The notes beneath the pieces are model-generated. The model was not told where the DNA came from and ran no database searches. It saw only the letters and a program-made list of their open reading frames with translations. This document shows positions 1-11,883 of a stretch of DNA of 64,000 bases, one piece after another; position 1 is the first letter of the stretch; every line of letters starts with the position of its first letter. Source of the stretch: Hypericibacter terrae (GTDB lineage Bacteria; Pseudomonadota; Alphaproteobacteria; Dongiales; Dongiaceae). Location of the stretch: NCBI RefSeq assembly GCF_008728855.1, contig NZ_CP042906.1, positions 1 to 64,000 of the forward strand. Reading direction: 5' to 3'. Both the position numbers and the translations under genes were made by a program.

Positions 1-1389
1 ATGAAGGCTATCGGGCTCGACAGCCAGCTCAATGCGAAATGGGCGCGTGTCCGCGGACGGCTGCGTTCGGAATATGGCGAGCAGGCCTATCGCAGCTGGT
101 TGAAGCCCTTGACCCTGGTCGGCCACACCAATGGCGAGTTCCGCATCGCGGTGCCGACCCGCTTCATCCGCGACTGGGTGATGCAGCATTATTCCGACCG
201 CCTGCGCCAGCTCCTGGCCGGCGAGGTCAATGAGTTTCGCGCGGTCGAGATCGTGGTCGACAGCGCCCGCGCCCCGGTCGATGCCGAGGCGAACCAGCCG
301 ATCTATGTCCAGGCGCCGCCCGCGGCCGTGGCCGAGCTGCCCTCGCCGGGCCCGGGTGCGGACGATGTGAGCGCGCCCCTCGATCCGCGCTTCACCTTCG
401 AGAATTTCGTCGTCGGCAAGTCGAACGAGCTGGCCTATGCCGCCGCCCGGCGCGTCGCCGAGAGCAAGACCGTGCCCTTCAACCCGCTCTTCCTCTATGG
501 CGGGGTCGGGCTCGGCAAGACCCATCTGATGCATGCCATCGCCTGGCACATCAAGAAGGCCCAGCCTGAGCGGCGGGTGATCTATCTCTCGGCCGAGAAG
601 TTCATGTATCAGTTCATCCGGGCGCTCCGGCACAAGAACACCATGGCCTTCAAGGAGCAGTTCCGCTCGGTCGATGTGCTGATGATCGACGACGTCCAGT
701 TCATCAGCGGCAAGGACTCCACCCAGGAGGAGTTCTTCCATACCTTCAACGCGCTGGTGGACCAGAACCGCCAGGTCGTGATCTCCGCCGACAAGTCGCC
801 GTCGGACCTCGAGGGCCTCGAGGAGCGGATGCGCTCGCGCCTCGGCTGGGGGCTGGTGGCCGACATCCATCCGACCACCTACGAGCTCCGGCTCGGCATC
901 CTGCAGAACAAGGGCGAGCAGCTGGGCGCCGAGATTCCGCCCAAGGTGCTGGAGTTCCTTGCCCACAAGATCCTTTCGAACGTGCGCGAGCTCGAGGGCG
1001 CCCTCAACCGCATCGTCGCCCATGCGACCTTGGTCGGCCGCCCGGTCACGCTCGAGACCACCCAGGAAGTGCTGCATGATCTCCTGCGCGCCAACGACCG
1101 GCGCGTCACGATCGAGGAGATCCAGCGCAAGGTGGCCGAGCATTTCAACATCAAGATCTCGGAGATGCAGTCGGCCCGGCGCGCGCGCGCCGTGGCGCGG
1201 CCGCGCCAGGTCGCGATGTATCTCGCCAAGCAGCTGACCTCGCGCTCGCTGCCGGAGATCGGCCGCAAGTTCGGCGGGCGCGACCACACCACGGTCATGC
1301 ACGCGGTACGCAAGGTCGAGGAGCTGCGCTCGACCGACAGCTCCTTCTCCGAGGACGTCGACCTGCTGCGTCGGATGCTCGAAGCCTGA
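1..1389 (+). CDS. dnaA: chromosomal replication initiator protein DnaA
   Basis: The 462-residue protein has the full DnaA layout. The N-terminal interaction domain (about 1-85) is followed by a Pro/Ala-rich linker (about 90-125). The AAA+ core carries Walker A GGVGLGKT (167-174) and Walker B-type VLMIDDVQF (about 226-234). The C-terminal DNA-binding domain contains the DnaA signature [11 protein letters not shown]. It binds DnaA boxes and opens the origin as the ATP form. The ATG is base 1 of the window, so its promoter lies upstream and cannot be seen. A terminator-like hairpin follows at 1531, and dnaN, recF and gyrB come next on the same strand. The assignment is very secure. Confidence 0.98.
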   Translation: MKAIGLDSQLNAKWARVRGRLRSEYGEQAYRSWLKPLTLVGHTNGEFRIAVPTRFIRDWVMQHYSDRLRQLLAGEVNEFRAVEIVVDSARAPVDAEANQPIYVQAPPAAVAELPSPGPGADDVSAPLDPRFTFENFVVGKSNELAYAAARRVAESKTVPFNPLFLYGGVGLGKTHLMHAIAWHIKKAQPERRVIYLSAEKFMYQFIRALRHKNTMAFKEQFRSVDVLMIDDVQFISGKDSTQEEFFHTFNALVDQNRQVVISADKSPSDLEGLEERMRSRLGWGLVADIHPTTYELRLGILQNKGEQLGAEIPPKVLEFLAHKILSNVRELEGALNRIVAHATLVGRPVTLETTQEVLHDLLRANDRRVTIEEIQRKVAEHFNIKISEMQSARRARAVARPRQVAMYLAKQLTSRSLPEIGRKFGGRDHTTVMHAVRKVEELRSTDSSFSEDVDLLRRMLEA

Positions 1390-1763
1390 GCGCGCGCCGG
1401 TGCCCGCCTGGGTGCCGGCTCGACATTCCCGTTTTGCGCGACTCGGAAGCCCGGAAACGGTCCCCGTCGCGGGTGTTTTCGGCGCTCGGCGGGCTGTCGC
1501 TACGGGCAGCTTCCAAGGCACCCCCGGGAGGCCCTGATATCAGGGGCTTTTTCGGCCTCTCCCGGGCCGTGGGAGAATCGGGAAATCGCTTCCCAAAACA
1601 AGGGCTTGTGATAGTATAACCAACCGTCCTGCCGCGCCGGCGGCGAGGCCCGGCCCGGGCACATTTGGCCCGATGGCGCCGGCCCGCCCCGAAGCCTCAT
1701 TTCCGGCCGCTGCCGGACGGTCTTGAAGAAGACGGCGCAAACGGAAATCCCAAGAAACAAACC
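1390..1763. other. dnaA-dnaN intergenic region
   Basis: This 374-base gap holds no convincing gene. It contains the hairpin at 1531-1552. An AT-richer patch near 1600-1625 includes TATAAC (1615-1620), a plausible -10 element for dnaN, but no good -35 lies at the right distance. No cluster of DnaA boxes (TTATCCACA type) was seen, so there is no evidence that the replication origin is here. Confidence 0.5.
1531..1552 (+). terminator. Rho-independent terminator after dnaA
   Basis: A perfect 14-base palindrome, CCCTGATATCAGGG (1532-1545), is followed within two bases by a run of five T. It lies about 140 bases after the dnaA stop and before the likely dnaN promoter, so it probably separates dnaA and dnaN transcription. 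Confidence 0.6.
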
Positions 1764-2882
1764 ATGAAACTGACCATCGAACGTGGTGCCCTTCTCCGGT
1801 CCCTCGGCCACGTGCAGAGCGTCGTCGAACGGCGCAACACCATCCCGATCCTCTCGAACATTCTGATCGAGGGCGCGAAGGACGCGTTGCATGTGACCGC
1901 GACCGACATGGATCTCAGCATCGTCGAGCGCACCGCGGCTTCGGTGGGCCAGGCGGGCGCCACCACGGTGCCGGCCCATACGCTCTACGACATCGTCCGC
2001 AAGCTGCCCGAAGGGGCGCAGGTCGAGATCGACGGGTCGAGCGATGCGGGCCAGCTGGCCCTGCGCGCGGGCCGCGCCCGCTTCTCGCTCGCGACCCTGC
2101 CGCGCGAGGATTATCCCGCGGTCAATGTCGGCGAGCTGCCGCACCGCTTCCATATTCCGGCCGAGGAGATGCGCACCCTCATCGATCGCACCAGCTTCGC
2201 GATCTCGACCGAGGAGACGCGCTACTACCTCAACGGCATCTATGTGCACGCCCATACGCAGGGCAAGACCAAGTCCTTGCGCGCCGTTGCAACCGACGGT
2301 CACCGCCTGGCGCGGGTCGAGCTTGGCCTGCCGCAGGGAGCGGGCGAGATGCCGGGCGTCATCGTGCCGCGCAAGGCCGTGGCCGAACTGCGCAAGCTGA
2401 TCGAGGAGCTCGACGGTGCCATCGAGGTGGCGCTCTCCGACACGCGCATCAGCTTCGCCTTCGCCGATGTGCTCCTGACCTCGAAGCTGATCGACGGCAG
2501 CTTCCCCGACTATCACCGCGTGATTCCAACCGGCAACGACAAGATGCTCACGGTCGACCGCAAGAGCTTCATGGAGGCGGTCGATCTGGTCGCCACCATC
2601 TCGAGCGAGAAATCGCGCGCGGTGAAGCTGGCGCTCAAGGAAGGCCATCTGACGCTGTCGGCCTCGAGCCCGGAGAACGGCACCGCGACCGAGGAGCTCG
2701 AGGCGGCCTATGAGGGCCAGCCGATCGAGATCGGCTTCAATTCGCGCTATCTGATCGACATCCTGCGCCAGATCCAGGGCGACAACGCCGAGATCGCGCT
2801 GGCCGATGCGGCCTCGCCCACGCTCATGAAGGATCCGGCCAACGGCACGGCGCTCTATGTGCTGATGCCGATGCGCGTCTGA
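1764..2882 (+). CDS. dnaN: DNA polymerase III subunit beta (sliding clamp)
   Basis: The 372-residue product matches the usual clamp length. It starts MKLTIERGALLRSLGHVQSV and ends LYVLMPMRV, the typical clamp C-terminus. The internal ATDMDLSI and ATDGHRLARVE segments are characteristic of the repeated clamp domains. It forms the ring that tethers polymerase III to DNA. The frame stays open upstream to 1665, but those residues do not look like clamp sequence, so the ATG at 1764 was chosen. It lies between dnaA and recF, the conserved order. Confidence 0.97.
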   Translation: MKLTIERGALLRSLGHVQSVVERRNTIPILSNILIEGAKDALHVTATDMDLSIVERTAASVGQAGATTVPAHTLYDIVRKLPEGAQVEIDGSSDAGQLALRAGRARFSLATLPREDYPAVNVGELPHRFHIPAEEMRTLIDRTSFAISTEETRYYLNGIYVHAHTQGKTKSLRAVATDGHRLARVELGLPQGAGEMPGVIVPRKAVAELRKLIEELDGAIEVALSDTRISFAFADVLLTSKLIDGSFPDYHRVIPTGNDKMLTVDRKSFMEAVDLVATISSEKSRAVKLALKEGHLTLSASSPENGTATEELEAAYEGQPIEIGFNSRYLIDILRQIQGDNAEIALADAASPTLMKDPANGTALYVLMPMRV

Positions 2883-2968
2883 GTGAGCGTTCCACGAGGC
2901 AACGAACCCTGACTGCACTGGCTAAAACCGATCCGACCGTCGTCGCAGGGCCGCTCACGGCCCGACCG

Positions 2969-4144
2969 GTGGCGGCGCATCTGACGCGCATCGCGCTGGC
3001 CGAGTTCCGCTGCTATCGCGAGGTCGTGCTCGAGATCGACGCGCGGCCGGTGGTGCTGGCGGGCCCCAACGGCGCCGGCAAGACCAACCTGCTCGAGGCG
3101 ATCTCGTTCCTGGCGCCGGGCCGGGGCCTGCGCCGCGCGAAACTGACCGAGATCGAACGCCGTCCGGTGGACGAGCCCGCGAGGACCGCAAGCACTGCCT
3201 GGGCCGTGGCGGCGCGGCTGATGAGCGGGGCGGGCCCCGAGACCGAGATCGGCACCGGCCGCGATCCGGCAGCAGCCGAGGGCGTTTCCGAGCGCCGGGT
3301 GGTGAAGATCGACGGCGCCTTCCAGAAGAGCCAGAGCGCTCTGGCCGAGCGGCTGGCGCTGGTCTGGCTGACGCCGCAGATGGATCGCCTGTTCCTCGAC
3401 GGCGCCGGCGACCGAAGGCGCTTCCTCGACCGGCTGGTCTATGGCTTCGATCCGGCCCATGCCAGCCGCGTCTCGGCCTATGAGCAGGCAATGCGCGAGC
3501 GCGCGCGGCTGCTGACGAACGGCGCCTGGTCCGGACAGGGCGCCTGGCTCGACGGGCTCGAGGCGCAGATGGCCGAGCTCGGCGTCGCGGTGGCGGCGGC
3601 CCGGCGCGATCTGGTGGCGCGGCTGCGTGCGGCGGCGGCCGATGGCTTCGGTCCCTTCCCCGGTGCCGCCCTGGCGCTCATGGGCATCGTCGATGACGCG
3701 CTGGCGGCCATGCCCGCGCTCGCGGCCGAGGACAGCCTCAAGGCGCGCCTCGCCGAGACGCGCGGCCTCGATGCGCAGAGCGGCGGGGCCTCGGTGGGCC
3801 CGCATAAGAGCGATCTCGCCGTGACCCATCTCGGCCGCGGCCGGCGTGCGGCCGACTGCTCGACCGGCGAACAGAAGGCGCTGCTGCTGGCGATCGTGCT
3901 GGCCTATGCGCGGGCGCTGACCGAGGCGCGCGGCCATGCGCCGCTGATCCTGCTCGACGAGGTCGCGGCCCATCTCGACCGGGCCCGCCGGCGGGCCCTG
4001 TTCGAGGCGATCCTGGCGACCGGCGCGCAGGCCTGGCTCACCGGCACCGATCTCGAAACCTTTGCCGAGCTGGGCGATGCCGCCCGGTTCGTCGCGGTCG
4101 AGGAGGGGCGTCTGCGACCCCTCGCGAGTGCGAGCCCGATGTGA
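2969..4144 (+). CDS. recF: DNA replication and repair protein RecF
   Basis: The 391-residue SMC-like ATPase has N-terminal LTRIALAEFRCYREVVLEI, Walker A GPNGAGKTNLLEAIS, the ABC-type signature STGEQKALLLAIVLAYAR and Walker B PLILLDEVAAHLD. RecF binds gapped DNA and helps load RecA in the RecFOR pathway. The chosen start is a GTG 86 bases after dnaN, immediately before the conserved first strand. The dnaN-recF-gyrB order supports the assignment. Confidence 0.96.
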   Translation: MAAHLTRIALAEFRCYREVVLEIDARPVVLAGPNGAGKTNLLEAISFLAPGRGLRRAKLTEIERRPVDEPARTASTAWAVAARLMSGAGPETEIGTGRDPAAAEGVSERRVVKIDGAFQKSQSALAERLALVWLTPQMDRLFLDGAGDRRRFLDRLVYGFDPAHASRVSAYEQAMRERARLLTNGAWSGQGAWLDGLEAQMAELGVAVAAARRDLVARLRAAAADGFGPFPGAALALMGIVDDALAAMPALAAEDSLKARLAETRGLDAQSGGASVGPHKSDLAVTHLGRGRRAADCSTGEQKALLLAIVLAYARALTEARGHAPLILLDEVAAHLDRARRRALFEAILATGAQAWLTGTDLETFAELGDAARFVAVEEGRLRPLASASPM

Positions 4145-4149
4145 CGTGA

Positions 4150-6738
<2,589 letters not shown>

Positions 6739-6910
6739 ATCAAGTGGGGTTATTGCGCAGGATCGGCTCCGGTTCGACCGCGTTAACCTTCCCCTCGAAA
6801 GCGGGCGGCCGACGCGCACCGTTTTCCTTGATCGGCGACAGCAACCGATCATGGGCGTATCTTCCCAGCATCGGCTCCATGCTTGTCAGGAGCCATCGGG
6901 AAGCAGGCCC

Positions 6911-7720
6911 ATGCCTTCCGCTTCATCTCCATGGGCGCCGGCAACGGCGCTGGCCTTTCTTCTGGGTGCCTTCAGCCCCGCCGCCGCGCAACAGCCGGCG
7001 GCCTATGGTTGCGACCGGCCGATTCATCTCGCCTATGCGGAATTCGGCCTGCTCTACCATGCGGGCATCGGCATCGATCCCGACCTGATCGAGGAACTGG
7101 GACAGCGGACCGGATGCCGGTTCGAAACCGAGGTCAAGCCGCGCGACCAGACCTATCAGGGGCTCGAGGCCGGCACCGTCGACATGACCAACAGCGGCAT
7201 CCGGACCGAGGCAAGACGCGAGTTCGCCTACTTCATTCCCTATCTCGGCTGGAAGAACGCGGTGGTCACCACACCCGGGATCGCCGCGATTGCCACGTCC
7301 TTCGACGCGATCGTGACCCACGCCGACTGGCGCATCGGTGTGGTCAGAGGCTATGTCAACGGCCCCTACTACGATTTCCGCCTGCGGATCGCGGCTGCCG
7401 AAGGGCGGGTGATTTCCTATCCGGATCAGGAAGCGGTCTACGGCGCCCTCAAGCGGGGCGAGGTCCAGGCAATCGTTTCGTCCGCCCTCAACTACGATTT
7501 CTTCATGGCGAGTCCCGCCGACCGGGGGACGTTCGTCCTGGAGGCGTTCGATTCAGCGCCCGTCCTCCAATACAACATGATCTTCAGTGTGAAACGCTTC
7601 ACCGTCGCCCAGATCGATGCCTGGTGCCGGCTCTTCGAGCAGATGCGGCTCGACGGCACGCTGGCGCGCATCTATCGCAAATGGTTGTCCGCCGAAGACA
7701 CCGAGGACATTCTTCAGTAG
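6911..7720 (+). CDS. periplasmic solute-binding protein, family 3
   Basis: The 269-residue protein has a signal peptide ending in the AFSPAAAQQ region and a bacterial extracellular solute-binding (SBP_bac_3) fold. Typical segments are LIEELGQRTGCRFE, VDMTNSGIRTEARREFAYFIPY, QEAVYGALKRGEVQAIV and the closing LARIYRKWL. Such proteins bind amino acids or other small ligands in the periplasm. No ABC permease or ATPase lies nearby. The gene ends 29 bases before a Cache/HD-GYP receptor, so a sensory rather than uptake role is likely (inference). The ATG at 6911 was chosen because the signal peptide begins there. Confidence 0.8.
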   Translation: MPSASSPWAPATALAFLLGAFSPAAAQQPAAYGCDRPIHLAYAEFGLLYHAGIGIDPDLIEELGQRTGCRFETEVKPRDQTYQGLEAGTVDMTNSGIRTEARREFAYFIPYLGWKNAVVTTPGIAAIATSFDAIVTHADWRIGVVRGYVNGPYYDFRLRIAAAEGRVISYPDQEAVYGALKRGEVQAIVSSALNYDFFMASPADRGTFVLEAFDSAPVLQYNMIFSVKRFTVAQIDAWCRLFEQMRLDGTLARIYRKWLSAEDTEDILQ

Positions 7721-7749
7721 CCGCATCCAACCCGCAAAGGAATGGTGCC

Positions 7750-10700
7750 ATGGCCGAGGCCTCCATCGTCGCGCGTCCGGCGCCGCCGAGCAGGCGCTTT
7801 CTCTGGCCGCTTCAGGCCGCTTCCACTCTCGGTGTCGTTGCTCTTCTCTTGCTGGTCGTTTCGGTGCTGAGTTGGCAGTCCTACCGCTCGTCCCAGGAAG
7901 CGCTGATCAGCGCTTCCGACGACACCGTCAGCTATATTCAAGATGCGATCGACGGGAAGTTGAGGCGCCTTCTCGACCCGGCACGCGTGCAGCTCGGCTT
8001 TCTGATCCGCGGCGAACTCTCCGAGGCCACCACCTTGCCGGACCGGCTGCGGCAGGTTCCGCTGATGGCAGATGCGCTGAAGCAAAATGAACTCGTCGAG
8101 TCGATCTACATCGGCTATCCGGACGGCGAATTCGTCCTGTTCCGGCTGCTGGGCGACAACCGGCTTCTGCGATCCCAGTTCCAGGCGCCCCCGCAGGCCG
8201 TTCTCGTCGTGCAGTCCATTACGCCGGGCGCCGACGGGACCATGATCGGCGAGTACCACTTTTTCGACGCCAACAACGCCCTCATCGGCACCCGCACGGA
8301 TCCAGATTATCGCTACGACCCGCGCACGCGCCGTTGGTACCTTGCGGCGATCGACGCGCCGGGCCCCATCCTCACCGATCCCTATCTCTTCTTCACCAAC
8401 CGCAAGATCGGCATCACGCTGGCGCAACGAACGGTCGATGGCGGCGGGGTCATCGGTCTCGATCTCCGCGTTCGGGAGCTGGCGGCGGAGATTCAGGACA
8501 TTCGCGTCACCCCCTCGACCGAGATGGCCCTGGTCAACGACCGCCGGCAGGTGGTCGCCTATAATCGCGGGATGGATCGCGCGATATTCCAGGATCGTCA
8601 GGGCCAGCAGGATCTGGCGACCATCGACGAGCTGAATGTCCCTCCCCTGACGGCGGCGGCCAAGCTCGCCTTCGGCGACAGCCTGGTGCGGCGCGAAACC
8701 GCCAAGATCGACGGAAGGAAATGGCAGATCATCGTCTCGAAGATCGAAATCGCCGCCGATCGCAAGCTCGAACTCCTCATCGCGATCCCCAACGACGAGT
8801 TCTTTGCGACGGCAAGAAGCCTGGTGCTGCAGCAATTCCTCATCGTCGGCCTCATCATGCTGCTGGCGATTCCGGCGGCCTGGGGCATGACGCGGCTCGC
8901 GTCCATGCCCTTGCGCCGCTTGGCCGGCGAGACCCGGCGCATCGAAGCCCTGGACTTCAGTTCGGAAGAGAGGGTCCGGAGCCGGTTCCGCGAGATCGAC
9001 AATCTGGGCCGTGGCCTCAACGGGATGAAACTCACGATCCGCAAGTTCCTCAATATCGGCCGCGCGCTCGCGGCCGAGCAGGAGTTCAAGCCGCTTCTCG
9101 ACCGGCTGCTGCTCGAGACCATCGACCTCGTCAAGTGCGATGGCGGCATCATCTATATGTTGGGTGAAGACCATAGGACGCTGACGCCCGAGATCGCACG
9201 ATGGGTCGAGAACGGAACGGTTCACGAGGAGGCCGGCCTTCCGTCCATCATGGTCGACCAGGGCGGTATCGCCGCGGATATCGCCGAAGCGTTGCGCGGC
9301 AAGGACATCGTCGTCTGCGAGCATAAGCTCGATGAGCTCGAGGCGAGCGCCCCGGGCCTGGGCGACATGCTCAAGGCGCTGAATGCGACGCGCGTCACGC
9401 TGGTGACCGTGCCGCTGCTCGACCGGAACAAAATTCCCTTCGGCGTGATGCTCCTGACCAAATGCGCCGGCGCCGGCGTCGAGACCTGGGCGGTCGACGA
9501 AAAGCTGATCCAGCTCATCTACGCGGTGTCCGGCAGCGCCAGCGTCGCCATCCAGAACAAGCTCCTGCTCGATGCGCAGCGCAACCTGACCGATTCGCTC
9601 ATCAAACTCGTCGCCGGTGCCATCGACGCCAAATCACCCTATACGGGCGGGCATTGCCAACGGGTGCCCCTCATCACCCGTCTCCTGGCCCAGGCCGCTG
9701 CTGACCAGAAGACGGGACCGTTCCAGAGCTTCGAGCTGAGCAAGGAGGAATGGGAGGCCTTGCACATCGCCGCCTGGCTCCATGATTGCGGCAAGGTGAC
9801 GACGCCGGAATATGTCGCCGACAAGGCGACGAAGCTGGAGACCATCTGCGACCGGATCCATGAGGTTCGGATGCGTTTCGAGCTGCTCAAGTCGGCAGCG
9901 GAGACCGCTTACTGGAAGGGCCTCGCCAAAGGCGGGGACGAAGCGACGTTGCGGGCCAGGATGACGGCGGAGCAGCAGGCGCTCGACGAGGATTTCGCCT
10001 TTGTGGCCGCCTGCAACGAGGGTGGCGAGTTCCTGGAACCTGCCAAGATCGAACGGATCAAGTCGATTGCCGCGCGGCGCTGGACCCGAACGCTCAGCAA
10101 CCGCCTCGGAACCTCCTACGAGGAGAAGGCCCGATTCGACCGCCAGCCGGAGCCGCCCTTGCCAGCCGAGGAGCCGCTGCTGGCCGATCGCGCCGATCAT
10201 GTGATCGAGATATCCGAACGCGAGATCATTCCGCCCGACAACGAATGGGGCTTCAAGCTGAACATGCCGCAGATGAAGTACAATCGCGGCGAGGTCTACA
10301 ATCTCTGCATCCAGCGCGGGACCTTGACCGAGGAAGAGCGCTACCGGATCAACGATCACATCGTTCAGACCGTCATCATGCTCGAGAGCCTGCCATTTCC
10401 GAAGCATTTGCGGAACGTCCCGGAGCTGGCCGGCGGCCATCACGAGAAGATGGATGGCACGGGCTATCCGAAGCGGCTCAAGGGCGAGGAGATGTCGGTG
10501 GTGGCCAGGATCATGGCGATCGCCGACGTGTTCGAGGCCTTGACCGCCGCCGACCGGCCTTACAAGAAGGCGAAGAAGCTGAGCGAGGCCATCAAGATCA
10601 TGGGCTTCATGAAGAAGGACCGGCATCTCGATCCCGATCTGCTCGACCTGTTCCTGACGTCGGGCGTCTGGCGCGAATATGCGAGCCGCTTCCTGGCGCC

Positions 10701-10758
10701 CGAGCAGGTCGACGAGCCGGACATCAACGCGATCCTGGGCATCAGACCGGCGGCGTAG
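7750..10758 (+). CDS. Cache-HAMP-GAF-HD-GYP signalling protein (probable c-di-GMP phosphodiesterase)
   Basis: The 1002-residue receptor has a first membrane segment at about 20-45 and a periplasmic Cache-like sensor with motifs such as DPDYRYDPRTRRWYLAA. A second membrane segment around 360-380 is followed by HAMP, GAF (about 440-610) and HD-GYP parts. The HD-GYP residues are intact: GGHCQRVP, LHDCGKVTTPEYV (His678), NDHIVQTV, GGHHEKMDGTGYP (His897) and IADVFEALTA. The HD and GYP motifs are about 219 residues apart, roughly 150 more than usual, so a large insertion interrupts the domain. Intact HD-GYP domains hydrolyse cyclic di-GMP. It probably forms an operon with the preceding binding protein. 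Confidence 0.85.
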   Translation: MAEASIVARPAPPSRRFLWPLQAASTLGVVALLLLVVSVLSWQSYRSSQEALISASDDTVSYIQDAIDGKLRRLLDPARVQLGFLIRGELSEATTLPDRLRQVPLMADALKQNELVESIYIGYPDGEFVLFRLLGDNRLLRSQFQAPPQAVLVVQSITPGADGTMIGEYHFFDANNALIGTRTDPDYRYDPRTRRWYLAAIDAPGPILTDPYLFFTNRKIGITLAQRTVDGGGVIGLDLRVRELAAEIQDIRVTPSTEMALVNDRRQVVAYNRGMDRAIFQDRQGQQDLATIDELNVPPLTAAAKLAFGDSLVRRETAKIDGRKWQIIVSKIEIAADRKLELLIAIPNDEFFATARSLVLQQFLIVGLIMLLAIPAAWGMTRLASMPLRRLAGETRRIEALDFSSEERVRSRFREIDNLGRGLNGMKLTIRKFLNIGRALAAEQEFKPLLDRLLLETIDLVKCDGGIIYMLGEDHRTLTPEIARWVENGTVHEEAGLPSIMVDQGGIAADIAEALRGKDIVVCEHKLDELEASAPGLGDMLKALNATRVTLVTVPLLDRNKIPFGVMLLTKCAGAGVETWAVDEKLIQLIYAVSGSASVAIQNKLLLDAQRNLTDSLIKLVAGAIDAKSPYTGGHCQRVPLITRLLAQAAADQKTGPFQSFELSKEEWEALHIAAWLHDCGKVTTPEYVADKATKLETICDRIHEVRMRFELLKSAAETAYWKGLAKGGDEATLRARMTAEQQALDEDFAFVAACNEGGEFLEPAKIERIKSIAARRWTRTLSNRLGTSYEEKARFDRQPEPPLPAEEPLLADRADHVIEISEREIIPPDNEWGFKLNMPQMKYNRGEVYNLCIQRGTLTEEERYRINDHIVQTVIMLESLPFPKHLRNVPELAGGHHEKMDGTGYPKRLKGEEMSVVARIMAIADVFEALTAADRPYKKAKKLSEAIKIMGFMKKDRHLDPDLLDLFLTSGVWREYASRFLAPEQVDEPDINAILGIRPAA

Positions 10759-10824
10759 CCGGGGATCCGATGCTCCAAGCAGAACTTCGAATGGACCCAT
10801 CATCTTGCCGCCGGGAATGAAGCG

Positions 10825-11850
10825 ATGATCGGCATCCTCTATGCGCTGGCCTCGGCCGCCCTGTTCGGGCTCAGCGCGCCGCTCGCCAAAATCCTCCTGG
10901 GCGGCGTTTCGCCCTGGCTGTTGGCGGGCCTGCTCTATCTCGGATCCGGCCTTGGGTTGGCGCTTGTGCGGCTTCTCTGGCACAGCAAGGAAACGGGGAT
11001 CCAGAAGGCGGACCTGCCCTGGCTTGCCGCGGCGATCCTGTCGGGCGGCGTCGCGGGTCCGGTGCTCCTTCTCTTTGGCCTCGCTCGAAGCTCCGCATCG
11101 GAAGCGTCGCTGCTGCTGAATCTGGAAAGCGCGCTCACGCTCGCCATGGCGTGGGTCATCTTCAAGGAGAATGTCGACCGGCGGCTTCTCCTTGGTGCGG
11201 CTGCCATCGTGTCCGGCGCCGTGGTCTTGTCATGGCCTCGGGATCCTTCCCTCGGCCTCGGCTGGGGGCCGGTCCTGATCGCGGGGGCCTGCCTGGCGTG
11301 GGCCATCGACAACAATTTCACGCGAAAGGTCTCGGCCAGCGATCCGATGCAGATCGCCATGGTCAAGGGGTTGGTCGCCGGAGCCGCGAACGTCACCATC
11401 GCCCTGGCCTTGGGGGCCTCATGGCCTGCGGGCATTCTGGTTCTGGAGTCTGCCGTCGTCGGATTCCTGGGCTACGGCATCTCGCTCACTCTTTTCGTTC
11501 TCGCGCTACGCCATCTCGGGACGGCGCGAACCGGCGCTTACTATTCGCTGGCACCCTTCATCGGCGCCGCGGCGGCGATCGCGCTGCTGGGCGATCCGGT
11601 GACCATGAGTTTCGTGGCCGGCGGGATCCTGATGGCCATCGGGCTCTGGCTGCATCTGACCGAGCGCCATCTCCATCTGCATGAGCATGAGCCGATGGAG
11701 CACGACCATCTGCACACGCATGATGAGCATCACCAGCATCGGCATGCGTCGGATGTCCCGCCCGAGCCGCACGCTCATCCGCACCGGCACCGGCGACTCG
11801 TGCATCGGCATCTGCACTATCCGGATATCCATCACCGGCACACGCACTAA
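10825..11850 (+). CDS. EamA/DMT family transporter with histidine-rich C-terminal tail
   Basis: The 341-residue membrane protein has about ten hydrophobic segments and the DMT-type duplicated fold (GILYALASAALFGLSAPLAK at the start, GTARTGAYYSLAPFIGAAAAIALLG in the second half). The last 65 or so residues are hydrophilic and contain about 24 histidines mixed with Asp and Glu, a likely metal-binding tail. DMT proteins usually export metabolites. The tail suggests metal transport or metal sensing (inference). It converges with the ChrB-like gene 33 bases away. Confidence 0.8.
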   Translation: MIGILYALASAALFGLSAPLAKILLGGVSPWLLAGLLYLGSGLGLALVRLLWHSKETGIQKADLPWLAAAILSGGVAGPVLLLFGLARSSASEASLLLNLESALTLAMAWVIFKENVDRRLLLGAAAIVSGAVVLSWPRDPSLGLGWGPVLIAGACLAWAIDNNFTRKVSASDPMQIAMVKGLVAGAANVTIALALGASWPAGILVLESAVVGFLGYGISLTLFVLALRHLGTARTGAYYSLAPFIGAAAAIALLGDPVTMSFVAGGILMAIGLWLHLTERHLHLHEHEPMEHDHLHTHDEHHQHRHASDVPPEPHAHPHRHRRLVHRHLHYPDIHHRHTH

Positions 11851-11883
11851 GGCGGCAACATCCCGATTGCACAGCGTCCGTCG

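Noticed and set aside
1390-1763. Replication origin next to dnaA
   Set aside because: No cluster of DnaA boxes and no strongly AT-rich unwinding element was seen.
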